Origin: UBA3855 sp045546475
GTDB taxonomy: Bacteria; Bacillota; Clostridia; Oscillospirales; Ruminococcaceae
DNA: 64,000 bases
Assembly: GCA_045546475.1 (NCBI GenBank)
Contig: JAZQCT010000014.1
Span: forward strand, 1 to 64,000
Direction of reading: 5' to 3'
A program made the translations under genes and the position numbers. Each line of letters starts with the position of its first letter. Positions within the stretch are counted from its first letter, which is position 1. Positions 53,802-62,489 of the stretch are shown one piece after another. The notes beneath the pieces were generated by a model. The model was not told where the DNA came from. It did not search any database and worked only from the letters and a program-made list of their open reading frames with translations.

Positions 53802-55418
53802 ATGCAGGAAGAACAGAATGTACTGGAAGAGCTGCAGCAGGATACCAATGGTCTGCGGCAGATCCGTGTTGAAAAGTTAGAGGAGCTGAAGGCAAAGGGC
53901 GAGGATCCGTTTGCACTGACAAGCTTCCCCGTTTCCATCCACAATGCACAGCTGAGAGCAGATTATGAAGCAAAGGAAAAGGCTGTGATGGATGCAGCCG
54001 GCGGCGACGAGGAAAAGATCAAGGCTGGTCTGGATGAGATCGCAGCGGAGACTATTTTCATTGCCGGCAGAATCATGAGCTGGCGCAATATGGGCAAGGC
54101 AAACTTCATTGATGTGCGCGACCATACCGACAGAATGCAGGTCTACATCCGCATGAACGACATCGGCAAGGAAGCCTTTGAAGCATTCAAGAAGTGGGAC
54201 ATCGGTGATGTGATCGGTGTTGAGGGCTTTGTCTTCCGTACCCGCATGGGTGAGATCTCCGTTCATGCCAAGAAGGTGACACTCCTTTCCAAGTCCCTGC
54301 TCCCCCTGCCGGAGAAGTGGCATGGTCTGAAGGATCAGGACATGCGCTATCGTCAGCGTTACCTTGACCTCATCTGCAATCCGCAGGTAAAGGATACCTT
54401 TGTTAAGAGAAGCCAGATCATGAGAGAGATCCGCAGCTATCTCGACGGCATCGGCTACCTCGAGGTAGAAACTCCCGTTCTGCTCCCCATTCAGATCGCA
54501 GCAGCTGCAAGACCGTTCGTGACACATCACAACACGCTGGATATGGATATGTTCATGCGTATTGAGACAGAGCTGAACCTCAAGAAGCTGATCGTCGGCG
54601 GCTTTGACCGTGTGTACGAGGTGGGCAGAATCTTCCGCAACGAGGGTATGGATACTTCCCATAATCCGGAGTTTACAACGGTAGAGATGTACCAGGCTTA
54701 CACGGATTACATCGGCATGATGGATCTGATCGAGAATATGTACCGCACCATTGCTATGAATGTCTGCGGCACGGATACCGTGACCTATCAGGGTGTTGAC
54801 ATCGAAATCGGCAAGCCCTGGAAGCGCATGACCATGATCGAAGCTGTCAAGGAATATGCCGGCGTGGACTACAACGACTGGGCAACCGATGAGGACGCAA
54901 GAGCCTGCGCAAAGGCAAAGGGCGTTGAGGTCGAGGAAGGCGCAGCTGCTACCAAGGGTCATGTCCTGATCGCATTCTTTGATGCATTCGTGGAGGAGAA
55001 CCTCATTCAGCCGACGATCATCTATGATTATCCGGTGGAAAATTCTCCGCTGGCAAAGCGCAAGCCCTCTGATCCGGCATTTACAGAGCGTTTCGAGTAC
55101 TTCATCTATGCGCGTGAGATGGGTAATGCTTTCTCCGAGCTGAACGACCCGATCGACCAGAAGGAGCGTTTTGTCAAGCAGGTAGAGGCAAGACGCGCAC
55201 TCGGCGATATGACGGGCGAGGTGGACGAGGACTTTGTAACTGCACTCGAATACGGTCTGCCTCCTACGGGCGGTCTGGGCTTCGGTGTGGACAGACTCGT
55301 CATGCTGCTCACAGACAGCCCCTCCATCCGCGACGTTCTCCTGTTCCCGACCATGAAGCCCCTTCCGGTGAATGGCGGCAGAATCAAGGAAGACGCTGAG
55401 ACTGAAACTGAAGAATAA
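53802..55418 (+). CDS. lysS: Lysine-tRNA ligase (class II)
   Basis: This 538-residue enzyme has an N-terminal OB-fold anticodon domain (about 80-190) and a class II core with motif 1 region RYLDLICNP..SYLDGIGYLEVETPVL, motif 2 FRNEGMDTSHNPEFT and motif 3 GLPPTGGLGFGVDRLVML. The segment usually reading QPIAGGATARPF is IQIAAAARPF, a small deviation in an active-site loop. The start at 53802 is the most plausible (AAGGGTGAAAG upstream), although upstream in-frame ATGs exist. Confidence 0.95.
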   Translation: MQEEQNVLEELQQDTNGLRQIRVEKLEELKAKGEDPFALTSFPVSIHNAQLRADYEAKEKAVMDAAGGDEEKIKAGLDEIAAETIFIAGRIMSWRNMGKANFIDVRDHTDRMQVYIRMNDIGKEAFEAFKKWDIGDVIGVEGFVFRTRMGEISVHAKKVTLLSKSLLPLPEKWHGLKDQDMRYRQRYLDLICNPQVKDTFVKRSQIMREIRSYLDGIGYLEVETPVLLPIQIAAAARPFVTHHNTLDMDMFMRIETELNLKKLIVGGFDRVYEVGRIFRNEGMDTSHNPEFTTVEMYQAYTDYIGMMDLIENMYRTIAMNVCGTDTVTYQGVDIEIGKPWKRMTMIEAVKEYAGVDYNDWATDEDARACAKAKGVEVEEGAAATKGHVLIAFFDAFVEENLIQPTIIYDYPVENSPLAKRKPSDPAFTERFEYFIYAREMGNAFSELNDPIDQKERFVKQVEARRALGDMTGEVDEDFVTALEYGLPPTGGLGFGVDRLVMLLTDSPSIRDVLLFPTMKPLPVNGGRIKEDAETETEE

Positions 55419-55565
55419 GTGGGGGACGCTGTCCCCCACACCCCCTGCCAAAGGGATAACATCCCTTTGGAATCCCAAGGCGTTTTCCCATTGCCCCCTA
55501 CGGGGACAAAGGGAAAACGTTAGAATTGCAAGGATTTCATTCTTGACAGAGGATATGAGGACAGT
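55418..55565. repeat. GC-rich intergenic repeat (family B, copy 2)
   Basis: GGGGGACGCTGTCCCCC, then CCAAAGGGATAACATCCCTTTGG, CGTTTTCCCATTGCCCCCTA and GGGGACAAAGGGAAAACG, matching 35440-35605 module by module. It starts within a few bases of the lysS stop. Confidence 0.7.
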
Positions 55566-55643
55566 GCCACACTGATTCTTAATTACAATATCACCACTGG
55601 GGACGGACTTCGGAGAGGTCTGTCCTTTTGTGCAGGAGGAGCT

Positions 55644-56597
55644 ATGAAGCGGAAAGACATTATCAAAAACAACGAAATTTCGGAGCTGTACACGTTCAAA
55701 CTCGGCGGCTTTCCGCAGAAAGTGCTGGTTGAAGGGAAGAGCCGGGAGCTTCCGGTCGTGATCACGCTGCACGGCGGTCCGGGTACACCGATTCCATTTT
55801 CCGTGGGATGCCGCGGGCTTTTCCCCGCATTTACGGACAAATTCATCATGGTCTACTGGGATCAGCTCGGCTGCGGTATCAATGACCATCCCATTGACAG
55901 CAGCTTCACGATCGCAAAATTTGTGGATATGACTGCTGACCTGATCCGGGAGGTAAAACGGCTCTTTCCGGAAAACCGCATTTTCCTGTTTTCCACATCC
56001 TGGGGTTCCATCCTCAGTGCATTGGTCACAGAGCAGGAGCCGGTTGACGGCGTGCTGAGCTGCGGGCAGATCGTGCGGAATGTGTTTTTCAATGACATTG
56101 TGTACCGCGAACTGGAACAGTCAAAGCTCCCCGCAGAGAAGCTTGACAGGATCCGGAGCATCCGCATCGGGCAGATCACGGATGCGGATATGCGGCTGAT
56201 CTCCGGCAGTGTCCAGAAATATACATACGGCTACAACAACCCCAACGGCAAAAAAGCCCCCATGGGCAGCATGATCTTCGGGCTGCTGACCAGTCCGGAT
56301 TACAGATTCAAGGATTTCAAGGCGATCATGATAAACGGCTGTCAGGGGAATCTGACGCTGTGGAAAGAGATCCTTGCACTGGATCTGTCCGATATTCTGC
56401 GGAATATGAGCATTCCCTATGTGATGCTGCAGGGGGATACGGATATTGTGGCGACAACGGAATATGTGCAGGAGATTGCAGAAAACAGCGAAAATCTGCA
56501 TTTGCAATGCCAGGTGGTCAGGGACTGCGGACATCAGCCGTCGGCGGATATGATGGACGCGGTGTTCCACGCACTGCTTGCGCTGACGAAGGAGTAG
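55644..56597 (+). CDS. Alpha/beta hydrolase, proline-iminopeptidase (S33)-like
   Basis: This 317-residue protein has the HGGPGTP oxyanion motif, WDQLGCG, and the nucleophile elbow FSTSWGS, with Asp in MLQGDTDIV and His in DCGHQPS. The elbow is S-x-S-x-G instead of the usual G-x-S-x-G, otherwise like SWGS-type S33 enzymes. It is cytosolic (no signal peptide). AGGAGGAG precedes the ATG. The next gene starts four bases after its stop. Confidence 0.82.
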   Translation: MKRKDIIKNNEISELYTFKLGGFPQKVLVEGKSRELPVVITLHGGPGTPIPFSVGCRGLFPAFTDKFIMVYWDQLGCGINDHPIDSSFTIAKFVDMTADLIREVKRLFPENRIFLFSTSWGSILSALVTEQEPVDGVLSCGQIVRNVFFNDIVYRELEQSKLPAEKLDRIRSIRIGQITDADMRLISGSVQKYTYGYNNPNGKKAPMGSMIFGLLTSPDYRFKDFKAIMINGCQGNLTLWKEILALDLSDILRNMSIPYVMLQGDTDIVATTEYVQEIAENSENLHLQCQVVRDCGHQPSADMMDAVFHALLALTKE

Positions 56598-56601
56598 GAA
56601 T

Positions 56602-57504
56602 ATGAGCGAAAAAAAAGAAAAGAAACCAAAAGAAAAAAGCGTCCTTGACATCGCCCGTGAAATGGAGGCGCAGCAGCAGGCTGCTGCCGCAGAAGCGGAA
56701 GCCAAGGCGCGGGAGATCGCGCGGCAGGCAGAGGAGGAACGGAAGCTCGCCTATGAAAAGCAGCTGCGTGAGGAACGCCTGGAGCTGATCCGACTGAAAC
56801 AGGGTGTGATCGAGGAGAGCGAGACCATACACGAGGAGCAGGAGGAGCAAAAAAAATACACCATCTGGCAGAAGATCAGCAATTTCTTCTACCATAATAA
56901 ATGGTGGATGGGCATCGGCTGTTTCTTTGCGTTTGTGGTCGGTTTTCTGATCTATCAGACTGTGACCACGGTGCGCGCCGATCTGGTCGTGCTGCTCGTG
57001 TCCGATGACGCTTCCTTCAATGCACAGTGTTCCTACCGCATTGAGGAGATCTTTGAACAGTACATCGAGGATGAGAACGGTGACGGTGAGATCAGCGTGG
57101 ATGTGTACTATATCCCCGCTTCGGAAGAATCCGCCAACAAAAGCGGCTACACCGGCGACAGTACCAAGCTGTTTGCAGAGTTCCAGATCGGAGAATCCCT
57201 GATTGTCATTTCCGACCTTGACGCAGACGCTTTCATCGTGCCGGACAGCACGCTGGAGGATCTGGAGCCGCATTTCGGTGAGTATGCACAGACCGAGGGC
57301 TTCCGCTTCTACCTGTCCGATACCGGCTTTGCTGAAGCTGTGGGCTGGACGGAAACGCTGGATGAGGATATTTATATCGGTATCCGCAGGGTGAAGGATA
57401 CCTTCTCGTTCAAGGAGACCATGCAGGAAAACTACGAGATCGCATTCCCGGCACTCCGGAAATTTGTGGAGGAGTTTGGAACGATCGAGAAGATCGAGGA
57501 ATAA
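56602..57504 (+). CDS. Coiled-coil single-pass membrane protein of unknown function (300 aa)
   Basis: A charged Ala/Glu/Lys coiled coil (about 10-90) is followed by one transmembrane helix (about 110-133) and an extracytoplasmic domain of about 165 residues. I recognise no family. The outer domain is acidic with an alternating substrate-binding-protein-like look (ADLVVLLVSDDASF). It is coupled to the hydrolase upstream (AAGGAG overlapping that gene's end) and ends at a strong terminator. Confidence 0.75.
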   Translation: MSEKKEKKPKEKSVLDIAREMEAQQQAAAAEAEAKAREIARQAEEERKLAYEKQLREERLELIRLKQGVIEESETIHEEQEEQKKYTIWQKISNFFYHNKWWMGIGCFFAFVVGFLIYQTVTTVRADLVVLLVSDDASFNAQCSYRIEEIFEQYIEDENGDGEISVDVYYIPASEESANKSGYTGDSTKLFAEFQIGESLIVISDLDADAFIVPDSTLEDLEPHFGEYAQTEGFRFYLSDTGFAEAVGWTETLDEDIYIGIRRVKDTFSFKETMQENYEIAFPALRKFVEEFGTIEKIEE

Positions 57505-57508
57505 AAGT

Positions 57509-57541
57509 ACAGCTCCCCGTGTGATTGCGGGGAGCTGTTTC
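57509..57541 (+). terminator. Terminator of the hydrolase operon
   Basis: Perfect 11-bp stem ACAGCTCCCCG/CGGGGAGCTGT followed by TTTCT. Confidence 0.8.
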
Positions 57542-57582
57542 TATATTATATCAATTCTTTTAAATCAAATAAACAAGTTAAA

Positions 57583-57630
57583 CTTGCACCGCCCCCGCCA
57601 AAGGCTATCGCCTTTTGAAACCATTTTTTC
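57583..57630. repeat. Family A repeat fragment
   Basis: The GCCAAAGGCTATCGCCTTTT hairpin with CCGCCCCC before and GAAACCATTTT after is almost identical to 63390-63422. Confidence 0.65.
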
Positions 57631-57639
57631 TACTATGTA

Positions 57640-58866
57640 TTACCAGATCACATAATCTTCCGGCACCACATAGGCAAGAGGGGAAAAGCGAAGGTCTTCG
57701 ATCTTGCTGCCGTTCTGTACTGCCTTGTTGATCGCGCCAAATTCCGCGCTCAGACGGAGGATCTTCACATGGTCATCCCCCTTCGGGCGGTACTTCTTCA
57801 GATAGTCCAGCACAGCCGATTCAAAATAGCCGAATGCCCGCACCTGTGACTTGCGCACCTCGCCGATATTCAGTGTGACGGGGAGCAGGGAATCGGTGGT
57901 ATGGTAGTTGTAGATAATGCGGCAGTAGATCTCCGGCAGGAAGGCACATGCCTCGCCGCCGAGGATCGGGTGAAGCTGCTGGATCTCCTCATATACGGCA
58001 CGGTGGCTCTCTTCGTCCTCAATGGTCAGCATTCTGGTCAGTGCCTTATGCGCGATCTCCGCTGCATCCGCCTTGGAGTAGGGGCAGGGCGTATAGGTCG
58101 CATCATCCTGGAGCAGCAGGATGAACATCTTGTCCATACAGCCCTGTGCGGTGGACTTGCCTTCGGTGATCGCCGCATAGAGCTTGTCCGTCAGTTCCGG
58201 GAATACCATGCCATTGATGCGTACCTCGCAGATATCCTTGCCCATGCGGGAGGAGAGAAGCTTGATCCAGTATGCCTTCTTTGTGCCGAGATACTGCGGA
58301 ATGCTGTCGCGGAGGATCGCCCACAGGTCAGCGGACTGTCCCTCACCGCGGTGGAGCGTTCCCATGACGCAGGGTTCACGGAAGATGTGCTCCCTGCCCT
58401 GTAATTCCGTGCGGATGGTATGCTCGCCGGTGCATCCGAGCGCACCCAGCACGAATGGCAGGACACCTTCGCAGAAGCCCTTCAGACCATCCTGCTCCGC
58501 GTCCGTCTCGCTCTTGCCCATGCCGGCAACGGATTCCACAAGATCCTCGTCAAAGAACGGATGCCACATCACGAACAGCATCTGCGCACAGACACCGTTC
58601 GGATAGCGATTGACCGGACCCATGGCAATGCGCAGCTCCAGACCGCAGGGAAACAGCAGGCTGTTCTCACCCTGCCATTCTGCATCGGGGTGCTGTGCTT
58701 TGATGTCTGCAAGCATTTTATGGATGCTGAAGGCAGCTGCCTCCGTCTTCTGTACGGGAGCTTCCGGTACGGATACTTCGGCTTCCTCCTGTACGGATTC
58801 GTCGAGAATGCTCTCGCAGGGGGCATCCTCCTGCTTCTTTTTTCTGAATCTATCAAAAAGTCCCAT
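57640..58866 (-). CDS. Hypothetical cytosolic protein (408 aa)
   Basis: The protein starts MGLFDRFRKKKQED, a basic N-terminus seen on many bacterial proteins of unknown role, followed by a low-complexity acidic stretch (about 15-50) and a globular domain with many aromatic and Cys residues. I recognise no family. TGGAGG precedes the ATG at 58866. No near neighbour on the same strand suggests a pathway. Confidence 0.72.
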   Translation of the reverse strand: MGLFDRFRKKKQEDAPCESILDESVQEEAEVSVPEAPVQKTEAAAFSIHKMLADIKAQHPDAEWQGENSLLFPCGLELRIAMGPVNRYPNGVCAQMLFVMWHPFFDEDLVESVAGMGKSETDAEQDGLKGFCEGVLPFVLGALGCTGEHTIRTELQGREHIFREPCVMGTLHRGEGQSADLWAILRDSIPQYLGTKKAYWIKLLSSRMGKDICEVRINGMVFPELTDKLYAAITEGKSTAQGCMDKMFILLLQDDATYTPCPYSKADAAEIAHKALTRMLTIEDEESHRAVYEEIQQLHPILGGEACAFLPEIYCRIIYNYHTTDSLLPVTLNIGEVRKSQVRAFGYFESAVLDYLKKYRPKGDDHVKILRLSAEFGAINKAVQNGSKIEDLRFSPLAYVVPEDYVIW

Positions 58867-58948
58867 GATGTTCCTCCATTGTATCAAATTCTGTTCTTAT
58901 AGTATAGCATGATATAGCGGAAATGTCAAGAAAGCCCCGCCCATCAAA

Positions 58949-60556
58949 TCAGGAATCCAGCACACAGCGGAATGCTGTCGGGAGGGAGTAGATCTGCTCC
59001 AGCTCCTCCGGGGATGCCCAGACAAAGCCCTCGCTCTCCTGCGCACAAGCCACATACATTCCCTGCATCTCCCATGTGATATGCGTGAAAATATGGCGGC
59101 GTTCCACAGTTTTCAAAATCTCCTGCGGCTTTGCGCCCCATTCCTCACACTGTCTGACAGCCTCCTGCACCTCCAGAAAGCCCTCCATATTCGGCAGCTC
59201 CCAGAGGGAGGCGAGCAGTCCCCTGCCCTGCCGCCTGCGGATGGCAATTTTTCCGCCGCACTGCAGGACGAATACGGTCTTTTGCTCCGTGCGGCGTTTG
59301 GTCTTTTTTTCACGGACGGGCAGCACCCCGGTACTTCCCTGCTGTCTTGCCATGCAGATGCCGGAAAGCGGACATTCGCCGCAGTGCGGCGCGCCGTTCG
59401 GAATGCAGACCACTGCGCCAAGCTCCATAAGAGCCTGTGTGAGCATCCCGCAGTCCGTCCGGGGGTAGATCTCCCGGAGCTGTGCGGTCACATCCGCCTT
59501 GCACTGCGGAGAGAGGATGTTCCGGAAGTCCTCCTGCAGTCTTGCCATCACACGAAGGACATTGCCGTCCACGGCAGGTTCCGGCAGTCCGAAGCAGATG
59601 GAGGCAATGGCACCCGCTGTATAGTCACCGATGCCGGAAAGCTTCCGGATGCTGTCATAATCCTGCGGAAACTGTCCGTTATGCTCCGTCAGGATCTGCA
59701 CGGCGGCTTTCTGCATGTTCCGGACGCGGTTGTAATAGCCAAGCCCCTCCCAGAGCTTGAGGAGTGCATCCTCCCTGCATTCCGCCAATGCCCGGATATC
59801 CGGCAGCGCATCCAGAAAACGCTGATAATAGCCCTTTACCGCCTCCACGAGCGTCTGCTGGAGCATGATCTCCGATACCCATACATGGTACGGATCCCTG
59901 TCCCTGCGCCATGGCAGATCGCGCTTGTGTGCGGCATACCACGCAAGGAGGGGTTCCGGCACATTCTGCGGGATCGTCCGCTTCTCTTCGGCGATCCGGT
60001 GCATCCGGGCAATGAGCTTCTCATAGATGGGCAGCATCTGCGGCTCGGTGCAGTATGCTGCGATCTCGCCGATGCCGAGCCATCGGACATTACGGTTTTC
60101 ATCCGGTTTATCGGCGATCTTCTGCTGTTTCGGTGCAATCAGCCCATAGGTCACATTATAATGCAGATGCGGTGCGACTGGTTTTCCGTGCTTTTCATGC
60201 GGCGGGACTGGAAGGATGTCGATGGAAAGAATACGGCGGCTCTGGGGGCAGAGTTGGGTGACGGAGGTCTCCTCCCTTGCTTCCCGGAGCGCAACGCCCA
60301 GCAGATCATCGTCCCCGTCCGCATGTCCCCCCGTCCAGCCGACTGACTGGTAGATGAGGTGGTATGCCATGAGCGTTTCCTGCAGATCGGGAGAAAGAAT
60401 GAAGCCGGAACAGGTAATATGCCCCGCTTCACAGCTGCGTTCCAGCATTGCTCTGCCATGTACAGCGAGCAGTGCAAGCAGTTCCTCCTTTGCGGCGGCT
60501 TCTGCCTCGGTATGGGGCTGGAAGCTCTGGATTTCGGCAAATAATTTCTCTGACAT
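58949..60556 (-). CDS. mutY: NUDIX hydrolase-adenine glycosylase (MutY) fusion
   Basis: Residues 1-190 form a complete NUDIX domain with box GGHADGDDDLL..REAREETS (76-98). From about 200 follows MutY, which removes A mispaired with 8-oxoG: catalytic Glu229 in SEIMLQQT, helix-hairpin-helix LSGIGDYTAGAIASI, catalytic Asp330 in AVDGN, and Fe-S Cys 384, 392, 395, 401. The usual MutY C-terminal NUDIX-like domain (about 425-535) is also present, so the order is NUDIX-MutY-NUDIX-like. The first spacing between Fe-S Cys is seven residues. GGAGG precedes the ATG. The extra domain might hydrolyse an oxidised nucleotide or IPP-like substrate. Confidence 0.9.
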   Translation of the reverse strand: MSEKLFAEIQSFQPHTEAEAAAKEELLALLAVHGRAMLERSCEAGHITCSGFILSPDLQETLMAYHLIYQSVGWTGGHADGDDDLLGVALREAREETSVTQLCPQSRRILSIDILPVPPHEKHGKPVAPHLHYNVTYGLIAPKQQKIADKPDENRNVRWLGIGEIAAYCTEPQMLPIYEKLIARMHRIAEEKRTIPQNVPEPLLAWYAAHKRDLPWRRDRDPYHVWVSEIMLQQTLVEAVKGYYQRFLDALPDIRALAECREDALLKLWEGLGYYNRVRNMQKAAVQILTEHNGQFPQDYDSIRKLSGIGDYTAGAIASICFGLPEPAVDGNVLRVMARLQEDFRNILSPQCKADVTAQLREIYPRTDCGMLTQALMELGAVVCIPNGAPHCGECPLSGICMARQQGSTGVLPVREKKTKRRTEQKTVFVLQCGGKIAIRRRQGRGLLASLWELPNMEGFLEVQEAVRQCEEWGAKPQEILKTVERRHIFTHITWEMQGMYVACAQESEGFVWASPEELEQIYSLPTAFRCVLDS

Positions 60557-60577
60557 GTGTTTTCCTCCAGATTAAAG

Positions 60578-60606
60578 AAAGCCCATCCCCGGACAGGATG
60601 GGCTTT
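60578..60606 (-). terminator. gpsA terminator
   Basis: Perfect 11-bp stem AAAGCCCATCC/GGATGGGCTTT, followed on the minus strand by CTTTAATC, 14 bases after the gpsA stop and just before mutY. Confidence 0.7.
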
Positions 60607-60619
60607 GGGATGCTTGGGG

Positions 60620-61654
60620 TTATGGCTGGGAGTTGTATTCTGCGAGTATATCGGATACAGCGTATTTTTCGCATTCGTGGCGGTTCGGGCGGTTCATGAG
60701 CCGTTCTGCGGACAGATCGGAGCTGCTCTTTTCAAACAGAAGCTGGTACAGCTCCTCTGTGATGGGCATGGTCACGCCGAGCTTCTTTGCAAGCGCATAG
60801 GCAACCTCACAGCAATGATAGCCCTCAACGGTTCCCACCTGACGCACCGCATCCTCCGGGCTGTTTCCCTGTCCGATGAGAATGCCGGCTCTGCGGTTGC
60901 GGCTGTGCATACTGCAGCAGGTCACGATCAGATCGCCGATACCCGTAAGTCCTGCAAAGGTCTCCACCCTGGCACCCATTGCAACGCCCAGGGCGGTGAT
61001 CTCATGGATGCCGCGCGTCATGAGGGCTGCCTTGGTATTGTCGCCGAAGCCCAGACCGTCGCTGATGCCCGCCGCAAGGGCAATGATATTCTTCATTGCG
61101 CCGCCGATCTCACAGCCGATCACGTCTGCATTGACATACAGACGCAGTGTGGAGGAGGTGAAAATATCCTGAATGTACTCTGCATATTTCACATCCGCAC
61201 TGGACACTGCCACCGTGGTAGGGATCCCCCGTGCAAGCTCCTCTGCATGGGAGGGACCTGTCAGAACGACAATAGGATTCTGCGGAAATTCCTCTGCCAG
61301 CACCTCACTCATACGCTTGAAGCTGCCTGCCTCAAGTCCCTTGGAAGTATTGACTACAACGGTTTCCGGCTTCATATAGGGTGCGGCTTCCTTTGCCACA
61401 CCGCGGACGAACTGGGTGGGAATGCCCACCAGCACCACATCCACGCCGCTGACAACAGAAATATCGGTCGTCAGTGCGATCTCCTGCGGGATCTTCACGC
61501 CCGGAAGCTTCCGGGAAAGCTCGCCCGTTGTACGGATCTCATCAATCTCCTCCTGAAATTTTGACCATACGGTCACCTGATGTTCCATACTGCGGCACAT
61601 GATGGCAAGGGCAAGCCCGAAGCCACCGGAGCCAAGAATCGTAATCTTTGCCAT
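60620..61654 (-). CDS. gpsA: Glycerol-3-phosphate dehydrogenase [NAD(P)+]
   Basis: This 344-residue enzyme makes sn-glycerol-3-phosphate for phospholipids. It has an N-terminal GSGGFGLALA nucleotide loop, SKGLE, TGPSHAEE, catalytic Lys in EIGGAMKNIIALAAG, and TGIGDLIVTC..SRNRRAG. AAAGGAG precedes the ATG. It has its own terminator. Confidence 0.96.
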   Translation of the reverse strand: MAKITILGSGGFGLALAIMCRSMEHQVTVWSKFQEEIDEIRTTGELSRKLPGVKIPQEIALTTDISVVSGVDVVLVGIPTQFVRGVAKEAAPYMKPETVVVNTSKGLEAGSFKRMSEVLAEEFPQNPIVVLTGPSHAEELARGIPTTVAVSSADVKYAEYIQDIFTSSTLRLYVNADVIGCEIGGAMKNIIALAAGISDGLGFGDNTKAALMTRGIHEITALGVAMGARVETFAGLTGIGDLIVTCCSMHSRNRRAGILIGQGNSPEDAVRQVGTVEGYHCCEVAYALAKKLGVTMPITEELYQLLFEKSSSDLSAERLMNRPNRHECEKYAVSDILAEYNSQP

Positions 61655-61735
61655 GTTGTCTACTCCTTTCCGTTACAGAGAATTTGTTTTCTGTTATATA
61701 GTTAGTGCCGTTTGGGGCGGATTTATTACAAAATA

Positions 61736-62410
61736 TCAGTACAGCTGTGTAAAGGACTCGTAGTGGTCATCCGTGTACCAGACGCTGCCGTCCTCGCCGT
61801 AGATGATGCGCTCCGCGCCGCGGTAGCCGCCGTCATAATTGATATCGCATTCACGGTAATTTCCCTCCGGCAGGAGTCCTTCATAATTGCCGAAATAGTC
61901 GCCGCCGATGCTCATGCCGGGAGCGACCTCCCAGAGATTGCCCTCAGAGCTTTCCCAGCCTAGCTTGCCGGCTTCCTTCTTGGTGATAAAATTCTCCGGC
62001 AGCTCACCGTACAGGTAGATGTACTCCGCAACATCCTCCGCCGTTGTGTAGGTCTCGCCCCATACGATGTCGGATTCTGTGTCCTGCGGTTCTGTTTCGG
62101 GTTCTGTTTCGGTTTCCGGCTCTGTTTCAGCTTCGGTGGGAGCTTGCGTTTCCGGCTGTGTTTCGGCTTCCGTTTCAGCCTCTGTTTCCGGCTCGTTCTC
62201 CATTTCGGCTTCAGCCTCAGTCTCCGCTTCTGTCTCCGCTTCGGTTTCTGACTCTGTTTCAGACGAAGTTCCTGCATCCGTGCCGGAATTGAGTGCTTCA
62301 TCGACCACGGACACCGCGTCGAAGAACAGATCCACTTCATCCTGTGTACAGCCGCAGAGAAGCCCGGCGGCGGTCATTGCAAGAAGGAGACTCCATATTT
62401 TCTTTTTCAT
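61736..62410 (-). CDS. Lipoprotein with barnase-like ribonuclease domain
   Basis: This 224-residue protein has a lipobox-type signal (LLCGC; acylated Cys near 21), a Glu/Thr/Pro-rich linker (about 48-115) and a C-terminal domain matching barnase (about 120-224). Compared with barnase from memory, Lys27 (FITKKEA), Asn58 and Glu60 (GNYEG), catalytic Glu73 (RECDINY), Arg83, Arg87 (GYR..ERIIY) and catalytic His102 (DDHYESF) are kept, but Arg59 is Tyr. It is predicted to cleave RNA after G outside the cell, tethered to the membrane. No barstar-like inhibitor gene is in the window. Confidence 0.88.
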   Translation of the reverse strand: MKKKIWSLLLAMTAAGLLCGCTQDEVDLFFDAVSVVDEALNSGTDAGTSSETESETEAETEAETEAEAEMENEPETEAETEAETQPETQAPTEAETEPETETEPETEPQDTESDIVWGETYTTAEDVAEYIYLYGELPENFITKKEAGKLGWESSEGNLWEVAPGMSIGGDYFGNYEGLLPEGNYRECDINYDGGYRGAERIIYGEDGSVWYTDDHYESFTQLY

Positions 62411-62430
62411 GTCAGATACTTCCTTTCTGT

Positions 62431-62459
62431 TTGCTTTTTTGGCAGATTTATGTTATAAT
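62431..62459 (+). promoter_or_regulatory. Promoter of the YgjP-like gene
   Basis: TTGCTT (62431-62436), 17 bases, TATAAT (62454-62459), 31 bases before the start. Confidence 0.65.
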
Positions 62460-62489
62460 AGAGGAAAGCTACGATTGGGAGGTTTCCTC

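Noticed and set aside
62067..62489. N-terminal Ser/Val-rich extension of the YgjP-like protein
   Set aside because: It overlaps the RNase linker in antisense and precedes the real ribosome binding site and promoter.
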